DNA from: Thioalkalivibrio sp. HK1
GTDB lineage: Bacteria > Pseudomonadota > Gammaproteobacteria > HK1
DNA: 52,931 nt
Assembly (NCBI GenBank): GCA_000583135.1
Contig: JFBG01000056.1
Location: forward strand, 1 to 52,931
Direction: 5' to 3'
In this document: positions 26,103-35,115 of the stretch, piece by piece
Layout of the letters: each line of letters starts with the position of its first letter
Numbering within the stretch: the first letter of the stretch is position 1
Program-made: the position numbers and the translations under genes
Notes under the pieces: model-generated
Database searches by the model: none
Told to the model about the DNA's origin: nothing
Seen by the model: only the letters and a program-made list of their open reading frames with translations

Positions 26103-26432
26103 CTATCGACGCGGCGCCGAGGCGAAGTAGGCGGCGATATCTTCCATGTCTTCCCGGCTCAAAGGGGCGGCTTGCGCCTGCATCGTTTTATGGGAGCGTT
26201 GGCCGTTTTTATAGGCCTCGAGGGCGGCCACGATATATTGTGCATGCTGACCGCCTACCCGAGGCACCGGATAGCTCGGATAGACATTCTGGTAGCCGGG
26301 AATTGCATGACAACCCATACAACCGGCGGCTTTGAGACGACCCCTATCGGGATCGCCTTGGGCGGTGGCAACAGGGGCGGAGATCGCACCGATCAAGGCG
26401 ATCGACACGGCGATGAGTGTTTTGTAGCGCAT
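26103..26432 (-). CDS. Class I cytochrome c (c553/c4-like), tandem paralogue
   Basis: The 109-residue precursor has a signal peptide (1-24) and the haem site CMGCH (38-42). GGQHAQYIVAALEAYKNG is shared with its neighbour (GGQHAGYIVRALKDYKSG), so the two are diverged tandem duplicates. They may form a two-domain-like c4 pair or act as alternative carriers. The ATG at 26432 has only a weak ribosome site. Opposite-strand PCuAC and a dehydrogenase lie upstream of it, leaving ~330 bases for the promoter. Confidence 0.88.
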   Translation of the reverse strand: MRYKTLIAVSIALIGAISAPVATAQGDPDRGRLKAAGCMGCHAIPGYQNVYPSYPVPRVGGQHAQYIVAALEAYKNGQRSHKTMQAQAAPLSREDMEDIAAYFASAPRR

Positions 26433-26761
26433 CCGGTTCTCGCTTCTTTACGGATTGGGTCCGAGAATTCGTTGGATATCGCCGTTTCGCTCTGTGCATG
26501 CTTCGAAAAGAGCGCAAGACCGCATGATGGGCAACATACCGAACGATATCGCTTATCAAGGGGATTATAACCGCTTGCCGCCTGATCGTTTCGATCCTTG
26601 ATCATCCTTTCGGCGCTGATCGGGTTGATTTGTCGGGTTGTCGGGGCTTGATTCGATCTCTCCATCGTTCTCGCCAGGGCGTAGAATTCCCCGCAAGATC
26701 TCGTTTCGACGACGACCGCCTCGAAGATCGGTCGGAGCGTCGATTTCGAGCGAGGGAACGA

Positions 26762-27295
26762 ATGGCGAAGGAGCGATCGTTGACCAAAAAGAAGGTCTTA
26801 TACGGAATCGTCCTGTTATCGGGTGCCCTTGCGATACTGGCTTGGATCGCTTTTTCCGGGCATCATGCAGGTGGGGAGTCGATTCGCACTTTCCGCTCGG
26901 GATCGATTTCGATCGAATCCCCGTGGGCCCCCGAGTTGCCCCCGGTATCGGTCAACGGGGCGGTGTTCATGACCATCGTCAACGAGGGGGAGCGGCAAGA
27001 TCGGTTGATCCGTGCCACCGGGGCGATCTCATCCAAAGTGGAAATGCACGACCATATCAAGGATGAAACGGGCATGCTCTCGATGCGCAAAGTTCAATCC
27101 ATCGAGTTGTCGCCGGGAGAGCGGGTGAATCTCGAACCCGGAGGGCTGCATGTCATGCTGATGGGGCTCGAACGCCCGCTCGAGAAAGGGATGGAATTCA
27201 AACTGCAACTGGAATTCGCCTCGGGGACATCGCTCGAGATCGATGTTCCGGTCGGTCGCTTGCAAGACGAAGGACATACCCATTCCCGACACTGA
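26762..27295 (+). CDS. Copper chaperone PCuAC family protein
   Basis: The 177-residue protein has an N-terminal anchor (~12-33) and a periplasmic PCuAC domain. The copper motif is intact: M-H near VEMHDHIKDETGMLSM, then MRKV, ending GGLHVMLMGL. Such proteins load copper into the CuA or CuB site of cytochrome c oxidase. Start ATG 26762 follows GAGG. The adjacent cytochrome c genes support a role in respiratory-chain assembly. The C-terminus has a histidine-containing tail (GHTHSRH) that may also bind metal. Confidence 0.9.
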   Translation: MAKERSLTKKKVLYGIVLLSGALAILAWIAFSGHHAGGESIRTFRSGSISIESPWAPELPPVSVNGAVFMTIVNEGERQDRLIRATGAISSKVEMHDHIKDETGMLSMRKVQSIELSPGERVNLEPGGLHVMLMGLERPLEKGMEFKLQLEFASGTSLEIDVPVGRLQDEGHTHSRH

Positions 27296-27430
27296 AAAAG
27301 ACTCTCCGCTTCGAGTCCATCGAGGAAGAGGGATTCGAAAAGCGGGGAAGACCGGACCGGAACCCCGATATCGGCGAAAGATGCGCCGCTTGCAACCATC
27401 GACATCGATGATGAACGAGCCTTTTTGACC

Positions 27431-28408
27431 ATGAATAAACGAATCGTCGTTATCCAGGGAGTCGAGGATCTCGCGCAAGTCCCCGGCATCGAGATGCTCG
27501 CCGCCGAAGCGGAGCTTCGTCCGGTCAAGGATGCCCAAGGCATCGCCCGCGCCCTGCCGGGGGCCGAAGTGTTGCTCGGATGGGACGCCGACGCCCGCAA
27601 CTTGAAATTATCCTTCGATGCCTCGGATCGATTGCGCTGGATCCAATGGGGGGCCGCGGGAGTGGATGCCGCGCTCTTTCCCGCCTTGGTCGAAAGCGAG
27701 GTGATGGTGACCAATGCCCGAGGTATCTTCGATCGGGCGATGGCGGAGTACGCGCTGGGGATGATTCTCTTTTTCGCCAAGGATTTTCGCCGGACGATCG
27801 ACTTGCAAAGCGAGGCCAAGTGGCTCCATCGTCATACCCGGCGAGTCGCCGGAACGCGGGCGTTGGTGATCGGGACCGGCAGTATCGGGCGGGAGATCGC
27901 GCGCTTGCTGCAAAGGACGGGGATCGAGGTGGAAGGGGTGGGGCGTCGGGCGCGAGCCGGCGATTCCGATTTCTCGCAGGTGCATGGAGCGGATGATTTC
28001 GACGCCGCCCTCGGGCGCTCGGACTGGGTGGTGCTGGTGGCTCCGCTGACGCCGCAAAATCGAGGCTTCTTCGATGCCGCGCGCTTTGCGGCGATGAAGC
28101 CGAGCGCGCACTTTTTCAACTTGGGAAGGGGGGCGTTGGTGAATGAGGCGGCGATGGTGCAGGCGCTGGCGCAAGGAACGATCGCCGGGGCCGGACTGGA
28201 TGTATTCGAAACCGAGCCTTTGGATCCGAAAAGCCCTCTATGGGCGATGGATAATGTGATCGTCTCCCCTCATATGTCCGGTGAATACCACGGATTCGAA
28301 AAGACCTTGGTCGATCTCTTCATCGATAACTTCCAGCGCTTCGTTCGGGGCGAATCCCTCGTCAACCTCGTCGACAAGCGACTCGGTTTCGTATCGAGCC
28401 CTGATTGA
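27431..28408 (+). CDS. D-isomer-specific 2-hydroxyacid dehydrogenase
   Basis: The 325-residue NAD(P)-dependent oxidoreductase shows the Rossmann motif GTGSIGREIA, NLGRGALV with the catalytic arginine region, a glutamate in FETEPLD, and the catalytic histidine in SPHMSG. It belongs to the GhrA/SerA-like family acting on glyoxylate, hydroxypyruvate or related 2-oxoacids; which one is not visible. The ATG at 27431 is favoured over the in-frame TTG two codons earlier. A VOC protein gene follows 131 bases later. No tight operon partner points to a pathway. Confidence 0.9.
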   Translation: MNKRIVVIQGVEDLAQVPGIEMLAAEAELRPVKDAQGIARALPGAEVLLGWDADARNLKLSFDASDRLRWIQWGAAGVDAALFPALVESEVMVTNARGIFDRAMAEYALGMILFFAKDFRRTIDLQSEAKWLHRHTRRVAGTRALVIGTGSIGREIARLLQRTGIEVEGVGRRARAGDSDFSQVHGADDFDAALGRSDWVVLVAPLTPQNRGFFDAARFAAMKPSAHFFNLGRGALVNEAAMVQALAQGTIAGAGLDVFETEPLDPKSPLWAMDNVIVSPHMSGEYHGFEKTLVDLFIDNFQRFVRGESLVNLVDKRLGFVSSPD

Positions 28409-28539
28409 GTCTCGCCTTTCGATCCCATTGTCGGCAAGCACGGATTTAGGGATCGGTGGGCGTTTTTTCGAAAACGAAGACCGCTCTTGTCCAATGAGTG
28501 CCGCTTGCCTTTTGGCGATGGATGTCAACGAGGATCACC

Positions 28540-29337
28540 ATGACCGATACCCCGAAAGCGGGCGGCGTTCTGAGCGCCGACATCGCCTTTCCCGATGCCG
28601 AGAGCGCCCGGCGTTTTTATGCGAAGGTGCTCGTAAGCGGCGAGAAACCGCTTTGGCGGGAAGATCTGATGAACGCCCACGGGGTGCCGGTGATCGGCTT
28701 GGGGGCGCTTAGCCCGGAGTATGCCGACCTCCCCTTGCAGTGGATGCCGCATATTCAGGTCGCCGATGTCGGCCGAAGCGTGGCGGCGGCGATCGAATCG
28801 GGCGGTTCGGAACTCCTGCATTCCAAGAGCGATGACGGGACGAGCCAGTGGGCGGTGCTCCTCGATCCAAACGGAGCGGCCTTCGGGTTGATTCCGGTGG
28901 TATCCGGCCAAGGTATCGAATTCGCAGGCCAACCGAGCGATGCAGGCCATATCGCCTGGCTCGATCTGACCGTCCCCGACGCCGATGCCGCCGTTGATTT
29001 CTATAAAAACGTCACCGGGTGGACCGTCGAAGCGATCGAGATGCAAGACGCCGGTGGACGCTATGCCGACTATTTTCTGGTCGGCGGCGACGGCAACCCG
29101 ACGGCGGGGATCTGCCATGCGCGAGGGGTCAATATCGATTTGCCCCCGGTATGGCTGATCTACCTGCCGGTCGGCGATCTCACCGAAAGCCTGAACCGAG
29201 TCGAAGAGGAAGGCGGTGCGATCATCCACTCGACGTCGGGAGAGGACGGGGGGCACACCTATGCGGTCATTCGAGATCCGGCCGGAGCGTATCTGGCATT
29301 GATGCCTGCACCGGCACGAGGCGGGCGTTGTTCTTAG
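28540..29337 (+). CDS. VOC family (glyoxalase/dioxygenase-like) protein, two domains
   Basis: The 265-residue protein contains two tandem VOC-type halves (~10-125 and ~135-260), each with the beta-alpha-beta-beta-beta pattern and segments such as MPHIQVADVG and AWLDLTVPDADAAVDFYKNV. A single cofactor is normally shared by the two. Members include glyoxalases, ring-cleaving dioxygenases and resistance proteins; no metal-ligand set was certain enough to assign a reaction. Start ATG 28540 has GAGG upstream. The next gene is convergent. Confidence 0.85.
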   Translation: MTDTPKAGGVLSADIAFPDAESARRFYAKVLVSGEKPLWREDLMNAHGVPVIGLGALSPEYADLPLQWMPHIQVADVGRSVAAAIESGGSELLHSKSDDGTSQWAVLLDPNGAAFGLIPVVSGQGIEFAGQPSDAGHIAWLDLTVPDADAAVDFYKNVTGWTVEAIEMQDAGGRYADYFLVGGDGNPTAGICHARGVNIDLPPVWLIYLPVGDLTESLNRVEEEGGAIIHSTSGEDGGHTYAVIRDPAGAYLALMPAPARGGRCS

Positions 29338-29476
29338 CGAGCGAGAGGACGAGAAGATTCGCCCTTAAATTAACGACATGGCCCTTTTTTCGAGAGCCTG
29401 TTCGTGGTATCGATATCGTATCTTGTAAGTTTTCTTTATCGATAGAACGATCCCCTTTTGAGACGTTGAACGTCGT

Positions 29477-30376
29477 TCATCGGATATTCCCGACCGTTGC
29501 AAGATAGCCGACGAAGGCGGCGCAGGCATTGTAGAAAAACAGTGCCTCGGGCAAGCCGACATTCGCTTTGGTTTGATCGAGAAGGGCGTGGCGGATGCCT
29601 TCTGTATTGGTATATCCATAGAGTTTTTCAAAAGCGATTTTGAAAGCCTGATGTTTGATGATGCCGCTCTTTTCGAGTTTTAATAGAGCATCGCCGAGTG
29701 TCTTGGCATCGGGTTCTATCATTCTGGCGACGGACTCCACGGCGGTGATGCTATGACGGATCGAGTCTTTGAATTTTCTCCCGTTGATGAATTCGGCAGC
29801 ATTTCGTAGGTGAGTCAAGGCACCGTCGAACCCACCGATATCTTTGATAGTCTGGAGCGATCGCGCCGTTGCTTCGGCTTCTTCTTTGCTTGTATGCTGA
29901 AAAATCCGAAAGGGTCTTGTGCTTAAATCGATCCGATAGGGGGCGGTATGTTTTTCGAAGAGATCGAGCAAAGTTTCCGGAATCCCTGAAACGGAAGATT
30001 GCAAAACCATCGAGTTTTGAGTGAACGGTCCCGAGATCAATTCATCGTTGAGAAGGATCTCGATGAATTGGAGGGTATTCTCGGCGGGATCGTTGATGAT
30101 GATATTCTTGACTACTCCTAGTGCATAGTTCTCTTCCATACCGATATCGTCGATAGGGGATTTGGTATATTCACCGATCGTGCGTCTATAAAATATAAGC
30201 CACCTCGAATCGAAACGATCGGTATAGGATTCGATAAATTGCAATATCGAATTCCATATCTCCCGCCGCAAGTCGGCAGATAGTTCTCCCACCCGCATCG
30301 CTTGCGGCAGATCCTCCAAGCAATAGCGTTGTTTATAAGGCAGATGTCGGTCTTCGTTCATTTCGGGTTCTCTCAT
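29477..30376 (-). CDS. AbiJ-like protein (AbiJ_NTD4 plus HEPN-type C-terminal region)
   Basis: The 299-residue protein begins with the AbiJ N-terminal domain 4 pattern (RYCLEDLPQAMRVGELSADL) and ends with a HEPN-like helical region (HLRNAAEFINGRKFKDSI, GYTNTEGIRHALLD, FFYNACAAFVGYLATV). Family members occur in abortive-infection and other phage-defence settings, where the HEPN part is proposed to cleave RNA; that role is inferred. The expected R-x4-6-H catalytic motif is not obvious to me; IRHSIT and IRHALLD are candidates. Start could be ATG 30376 or 30361. It stands alone between the VOC gene and the hydrolase. Confidence 0.75.
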   Translation of the reverse strand: MREPEMNEDRHLPYKQRYCLEDLPQAMRVGELSADLRREIWNSILQFIESYTDRFDSRWLIFYRRTIGEYTKSPIDDIGMEENYALGVVKNIIINDPAENTLQFIEILLNDELISGPFTQNSMVLQSSVSGIPETLLDLFEKHTAPYRIDLSTRPFRIFQHTSKEEAEATARSLQTIKDIGGFDGALTHLRNAAEFINGRKFKDSIRHSITAVESVARMIEPDAKTLGDALLKLEKSGIIKHQAFKIAFEKLYGYTNTEGIRHALLDQTKANVGLPEALFFYNACAAFVGYLATVGNIR

Positions 30377-30464
30377 AAGGGTAGAGAAAACAAGCGGGCT
30401 CGTATCGAGAGCGTATCGCCTGATCTATCTTTAGCATCGATCATCCGCAAGATTTTGCATCATC

Positions 30465-32489
30465 TCAGGGTAAGGCATCGAAAAAAGCCTCGCCGAGTGT
30501 CTTGGCCCGTTCGACGGCGCGCTCGATATCCTCTTCGAGCATCAATCTTTCCTCGACAAGCCGCCGGGCGGCGGCTTCGATCGCCCGTAGATAGTCTTCG
30601 ATGCTTCCGTAGCGGCTTTGGATCGAAGGGCGGGGATCGCCGGTCCACTGCGCTTCCTCATCGCTATCGGGAAAGGGGATGGTGCTACCGCTGAGAACAT
30701 GCATCGCACCATGGCCGAAACCCTTTCGTCGCAGATTCCAGCCGGTATAGGTACAAAGCGGCGCCGCTACCATCGGGGCTCTCACCCCCGCCACATCGTT
30801 GCCATCGGCATCGACCGCCGGAACCAGGATCGCATAGTCATCGCCCTTTGCGCCATCGGATATCCATCGGGGTGGCTCGCGCAGCAGTCCTTTCGAAAAA
30901 TCGGGGCCGAAATCCAATCTAGGCAGCAGGTTCGGGCTCTTGGGTTTGACAACGCCGGGGATGTGCGGAAATTGCGCGGCCCACTCATCGAAATCGACCA
31001 AAGTGCCATCTGCGCGCCGGGGGATGCGGCTGGCCGGAGGGGGCCTTCCCTCGACCACCCAGGCATCGAGGGCATCGAGCATCGCCCGCAGAAACATCGA
31101 TGTCTGCACGATATTCTCCGGTTGTCGGCAGATTCCGGGCGACGGGAGCTCGGTGATATTCGGATTGGCGAAATGCTGCGAACTCGACCAGAGATAGATA
31201 CGAACATTCTCCGGCGGTTCCAGATCCTTGCCTTCGGTATCGGTATGGACCAACGATCCCCGGCGCTGCCAGTATTCGCTCGCGCTTTGGGTGTGAATGA
31301 CCAAGGGGTCGGTATCGGGTCGTTTGAGGATTGCATCGTCGAGGCCGCTCAAGTGATCGGTGGACGGGCCATAGGCGAAGGGAAAACGATCCGCGCAGTT
31401 GTCATGGTCTTCGTATTGCTGCCCGGCGGGGCTGACCACCCGCGAAAAGCGCTGATTCATCCACATCAGCCCCGCCCCCGAGACATGGGGCATCACCGCA
31501 TCGAAGATACGGCCCTTGGAAGGGGCGGCGTTATATCCCTTGTGGACGAAATCCCGGATGCAACGACCGGTTTGGGAGCGCCCCCATGCATAAGCCCGAT
31601 CGATGGATCCGGCCAAGGGATTGCGAGCGGGATCTCCCTCGCATCGAAGGAAGTTCACCAGATCCCGCACCACCGCATGCCCTGCGCCATAAGGGCGCGG
31701 ATCGCAGGCGGTATAGGTCAGTTCGTAGATCTGGCCCGCTTCGAAACCATCGAAGAGATGGAGGTGGCAGTCGGATTCGACCAGCGCGCTCTCGGTTCCT
31801 TGGGCGTCCAAAGCGCTTGCGCTGTATTCGATGCGGGCGAAGGCGAAGCGATCTGCGGCGATCTTCGTGCGCGTCGAGTCGGGATATCGGCGTTTGGTCA
31901 GCACCGCGCGCGTCGTATCGAGGCTAAGGGTCGGGTCGCTTCGGGTCGAGGCCTGTCCGCTCAAAGGAAAGGTCGAGACACCAAGGCGATCGGCGATGAA
32001 CTCTCGTCGGATGAGGCCGGTGATGCGGCTGCCATCGGGGTGATAGGCCACCGGGAGATCGAGGCATAACCGCCCGTCCCCCGGCAGAAGGTCGCCCTCC
32101 CAAGCGGCCCAGACCACGGTATAGCCGCGCCGCATCAAGAATCCGTTCCCGGCGTCGGCAAGGCTGCGAGGACGGTTGGATGCCGGGGCGTCATTGAAAA
32201 ACTGCAACTCGCGTTTGTTGCCGCGATTGCCGTAGGCGAAAAGAAGGCGGCGATTGCCCGCACCCTCTTTCGGCTTCAAGATGCAAAAATCGCTTGCATA
32301 CTCGACGAGCCCTTCTTCGTTGCGCGCCACCTTATCCAGATCCACGATATCCGCCCACGCCGGATCATCGGGATCGACCGAAAAATGCGCCCTTCCCTCC
32401 AGTCGTTCAAAAGGCCCGCTCTCGCCGAAGCGATGCCCGTCGGCAAAATCCTCGCGTTCGTCGATCTTCAAGCGCACGATATCGGGCAT
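30465..32489 (-). CDS. Alpha/beta hydrolase domain protein (Abhydrolase_10 family)
   Basis: The 674-residue protein matches the large alpha/beta-hydrolase family often found near branched-chain transporter and CoA-enzyme genes: GRSQTGRCIRDFVHKGYN holds the nucleophile elbow (serine in G-x-S-x-G), with MPHVSGAGLMWMN after it. A hydrolytic role on an ester, lactone or acyl compound is inferred. No signal peptide is seen. It lies downstream of livK but beyond a strong terminator, so it is likely transcribed separately. Start ATG 32489 has AAGGAGAATG upstream. Confidence 0.75.
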   Translation of the reverse strand: MPDIVRLKIDEREDFADGHRFGESGPFERLEGRAHFSVDPDDPAWADIVDLDKVARNEEGLVEYASDFCILKPKEGAGNRRLLFAYGNRGNKRELQFFNDAPASNRPRSLADAGNGFLMRRGYTVVWAAWEGDLLPGDGRLCLDLPVAYHPDGSRITGLIRREFIADRLGVSTFPLSGQASTRSDPTLSLDTTRAVLTKRRYPDSTRTKIAADRFAFARIEYSASALDAQGTESALVESDCHLHLFDGFEAGQIYELTYTACDPRPYGAGHAVVRDLVNFLRCEGDPARNPLAGSIDRAYAWGRSQTGRCIRDFVHKGYNAAPSKGRIFDAVMPHVSGAGLMWMNQRFSRVVSPAGQQYEDHDNCADRFPFAYGPSTDHLSGLDDAILKRPDTDPLVIHTQSASEYWQRRGSLVHTDTEGKDLEPPENVRIYLWSSSQHFANPNITELPSPGICRQPENIVQTSMFLRAMLDALDAWVVEGRPPPASRIPRRADGTLVDFDEWAAQFPHIPGVVKPKSPNLLPRLDFGPDFSKGLLREPPRWISDGAKGDDYAILVPAVDADGNDVAGVRAPMVAAPLCTYTGWNLRRKGFGHGAMHVLSGSTIPFPDSDEEAQWTGDPRPSIQSRYGSIEDYLRAIEAAARRLVEERLMLEEDIERAVERAKTLGEAFFDALP

Positions 32490-32562
32490 CGCTCATTCTC
32501 CTTGTCATCCGCCTCGTTCGTTCCTTCGATATGAGGGATCGAATCGTTCGTGAAAACCGGAT

Positions 32563-32609
32563 CATAAAAAAAAGAGGCGCTCCGTCGACCGTCGACGAAG
32601 CGCCTCTTT
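32563..32609 (-). terminator. Rho-independent terminator after livK
   Basis: AAAGAGGCGCT pairs with AGCGCCTCTTT (11 bp) around a 17-base loop that itself contains GTCGAC/GTCGAC pairing. On the minus strand it ends in eight T. It separates the livGFHMK operon from the hydrolase gene. Confidence 0.93.
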
Positions 32610-32693
32610 GTACAAACCCACCGATAAGGAAAGGACGGCGACTTGCGATTCGAGGAGATCAATCCCCGGCAAGTCACCGCCGAGATTGGAAGA

Positions 32694-33890
32694 TCATTTC
32701 TCGACCCATTTCCCGTTGTTGTCGATCACGCTCAAGGAGTAGGTTCCCGCAACGTCGCCGTTGGCATCGAACTCGATGGAACCCGAAGCCCCTTGGTAGT
32801 TGATATCCCGACCGGCGGCGATGGCGGCCTTGGCCTTCTCCCATTGCCCGGGCATGATGGCTTCCCCGGGGGCGTTGGCGACTTCCATCAAGGCCTCGGC
32901 GATGGCACCGCGATCGGTTCCGCCCGCTTTCTCGATCGCCAACGCCATCAAGAAGGCGGCATCGTAACTACCGGGGGTGTATACCGCGCTCGGATCCTCG
33001 CCGGCGGCGGAGAACTCCTCGGCGAACATCTTGTAGCTACTCGATTCGGTATCGGAGGAAGGAGCGGAAACCATGATTTTGCCGCGCAAGTTATCCGCAC
33101 CGATATCGGTGATGATTTCCTCGTTTCGCATGCCGTCGGCGCCGAAGAACATATCGAACAGACCGTTCTCGAGGCTGTTGCGGATGATGGTGGTGCCGCT
33201 CGAACCGTAGTAGGCGAAGACCATCAAGGCTTCGGCGCCGCTACGAGAGAGGGTGGAGATTTCCGAGGTGTAGGAGGCTTTTTCCGGCTCGTGTTCGGCG
33301 CTGGCGGTGATCATGCCTCCGCCCGATTTGAAGGCGGCCTCGAAGACCTCGGCGATGCCCTTGTTGTAATCGTCGTTGGCGTAGGTAACCGCGACCTTGT
33401 TGTAGCCGCTTTCCATCACCATGTCGGCCAGAGCCGCGCCCTGATAGGCATCGGAAGGGGCGTTGCGGAAAACGAGTCCTTTATCCTCGAGATCGGTGAT
33501 CGACGGGGCGGTGGCCGACTCCGAGAGGATCACGACCCCGGCGGGGATGGTGACGGATTCGGCCATGCCGATGGTCGCCCCCGAGCAGTTGGGGCCGATG
33601 ATGGCGACGACCTGCTCGACATTGACCAGCTTTTGGCCGGTATCCACCGCGCCCTTGGCGTCGCACTTGGAGTCGCCTTTCACCAGCATATAGTTGTCGC
33701 CGTCGAGCAAACCGCCCTGCTCGTTGATATGTTTCGCCGCGAGATCGCGGGCGGCCATCATCGGAGCGACCAAGTCGGGGATGGGTCCGGTGATACCACC
33801 GGCCGAGCCCACTTTGATATCGGCAGCGAAAGCGGAGGAAATGCCGGTGGCGACAACCGCAGCCCCGGTGATCAAGAACGATTTTTTCAT
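32694..33890 (-). CDS. Branched-chain amino-acid/amide-type ABC substrate-binding protein
   Basis: The 398-residue precursor has a signal peptide (MKKSFLITGAAVVATGISSAFA) and is a periplasmic type I receptor. Typical features are GSAGGITGPIPDLV, IGPNCSGATIGMAE and TYANDDYNKG. Such LivK-like proteins bind amino acids, urea or other small organics; the substrate is open. It is the last gene of a livGFHMK operon and has its own terminator. The ATG at 33890 is preferred to an in-frame start five codons earlier, as the signal peptide begins there. Confidence 0.92.
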   Translation of the reverse strand: MKKSFLITGAAVVATGISSAFAADIKVGSAGGITGPIPDLVAPMMAARDLAAKHINEQGGLLDGDNYMLVKGDSKCDAKGAVDTGQKLVNVEQVVAIIGPNCSGATIGMAESVTIPAGVVILSESATAPSITDLEDKGLVFRNAPSDAYQGAALADMVMESGYNKVAVTYANDDYNKGIAEVFEAAFKSGGGMITASAEHEPEKASYTSEISTLSRSGAEALMVFAYYGSSGTTIIRNSLENGLFDMFFGADGMRNEEIITDIGADNLRGKIMVSAPSSDTESSSYKMFAEEFSAAGEDPSAVYTPGSYDAAFLMALAIEKAGGTDRGAIAEALMEVANAPGEAIMPGQWEKAKAAIAAGRDINYQGASGSIEFDANGDVAGTYSLSVIDNNGKWVEK

Positions 33891-34037
33891 GGGAAGATTC
33901 TCCATGTCATAAGGGAATTTCGGTGCAAGAAAAAGACCTCACCGATCCGAATCGTTATTGTAGATGATCGAGGCTCGTCGGCGAAAGAAAAAATCGCCGA
34001 TTGAGTCGATAAAGTGCCGGCTCGCTTGAGCGAGCGT

Positions 34038-34976
34038 TCACTTACCGATCGGGCGATGTTCTTTCAATATCCCCGCCGGATATCTCTGCAAGATGATCTG
34101 CAGTGCAAGTCCGACGAGAAAGAAGCGCAGATAAGCCGATTTGAGTTCCCATTCGGCGGGGAGCCTGGTGGTCACGATCTCCGAGGTGGACCACAGGGTC
34201 CAGACCAAAAACGCCCCGAAAAGCGCGCCCTTGTTGTTGCCGCTGCCGCCGATGATCAGCATCACCCATACGATGAAAGTGGTCGAAAGCGGTTCGGCCA
34301 TATTGGGATCGATGAATTTGACATGGTGGGCCATCAATGCCCCGCCCAAGCCCATCAGCGCCCCCCCGAGGACGAAGGCCTCGATCCGAAATCCCTCGAC
34401 ATTCTTCCCTGCGGCTCGGGCGGCGGCTTCGTTTTCGCGGATTGCGGTCATCACCCGCCCCCAAGGCGCTCGACGGGCTCTTTCCAGCAAAAGATAGAGA
34501 ACGAGGAGGATCGCCAAGACCAGTAACAGCATTGCGATCTGATTCCAAGGCTCGGGCAGATCTTCGAAGGGTTTGGGAATGCGGGAGATCCCGCGGGCGC
34601 CGTTGGTCGCCCAGTCCTCGTTCTTGAGAACAAGGCGCAGGATTTCCGCGATGCCCAAGGTGGCGATGGCGAGGTAGTCGCTGCGCAGGCGGATGCAAAT
34701 CCAAGCCACGGCCCAGGCGATCAGTGCACTGGCGATCATCGCCCCCGGCAACGAAGCCCAAAGAGGCAGCGAAAGTCCACCGAGATGACGCCCCGAAGAG
34801 GCGGTGGAGATGATGGCGCTGGTATAGGCACCGACCGCGAAGAAGCCTGCGATCCCGGCATTGAAAAGGCCGGTGAACCCCCACTGGATATTGAGCCCCA
34901 TCACGAGCACCGCATAGATCCCCCCCATCGTCAGCAGGTAGATCGCATACAGGAAAATGCCGTAGAGAGAGTCCAT
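34038..34976 (-). CDS. ABC permease, LivM type
   Basis: The 312-residue inner-membrane protein has about eight to nine hydrophobic segments and LivM features: GLNIQWGFTGLFNAGIAGFF, RLRSDYLAIATLGIAEI, an EAA-like loop ENEAAARAAGKNVEGFRIEAF and MLIIGGSGNNKG. It pairs with LivH to form the translocation channel. The 139-base gap to livH is filled with short direct repeats (GATGGGAAAAG twice near 35015-35043; GTGGCTTTCG twice at 35082-35101), an oddly long spacer for an operon. Confidence 0.92.
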   Translation of the reverse strand: MDSLYGIFLYAIYLLTMGGIYAVLVMGLNIQWGFTGLFNAGIAGFFAVGAYTSAIISTASSGRHLGGLSLPLWASLPGAMIASALIAWAVAWICIRLRSDYLAIATLGIAEILRLVLKNEDWATNGARGISRIPKPFEDLPEPWNQIAMLLLVLAILLVLYLLLERARRAPWGRVMTAIRENEAAARAAGKNVEGFRIEAFVLGGALMGLGGALMAHHVKFIDPNMAEPLSTTFIVWVMLIIGGSGNNKGALFGAFLVWTLWSTSEIVTTRLPAEWELKSAYLRFFLVGLALQIILQRYPAGILKEHRPIGK

Positions 34977-35081
34977 ATCCGAATCGGGTCTTTGTCGTTT
35001 GAAAAAAGAAGTGGATGGGAAAAGGAATCGATGGGAAAAGAAAGACGACGATGCCTGTTTTTCGCGAAAATCGAAAATACC

Positions 35082-35101
35082 GTGGCTTTCGGTGGCTTTC
35101 G
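35082..35101. repeat. Tandem 10-bp duplication between livH and livM
   Basis: GTGGCTTTCG occurs twice without a gap. Near it (35015-35043) GATGGGAAAAG is repeated with a five-base insert. Both lie in the livH-livM spacer and look like slippage products. Confidence 0.8.
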
Positions 35102-35115
35102 AACGAAACCGCTGT

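Noticed and set aside
30618..32069. Long plus-strand frame opposite the alpha/beta hydrolase gene
   Set aside because: It is the antisense shadow of a gene with clear family motifs; no ribosome site or family match of its own.
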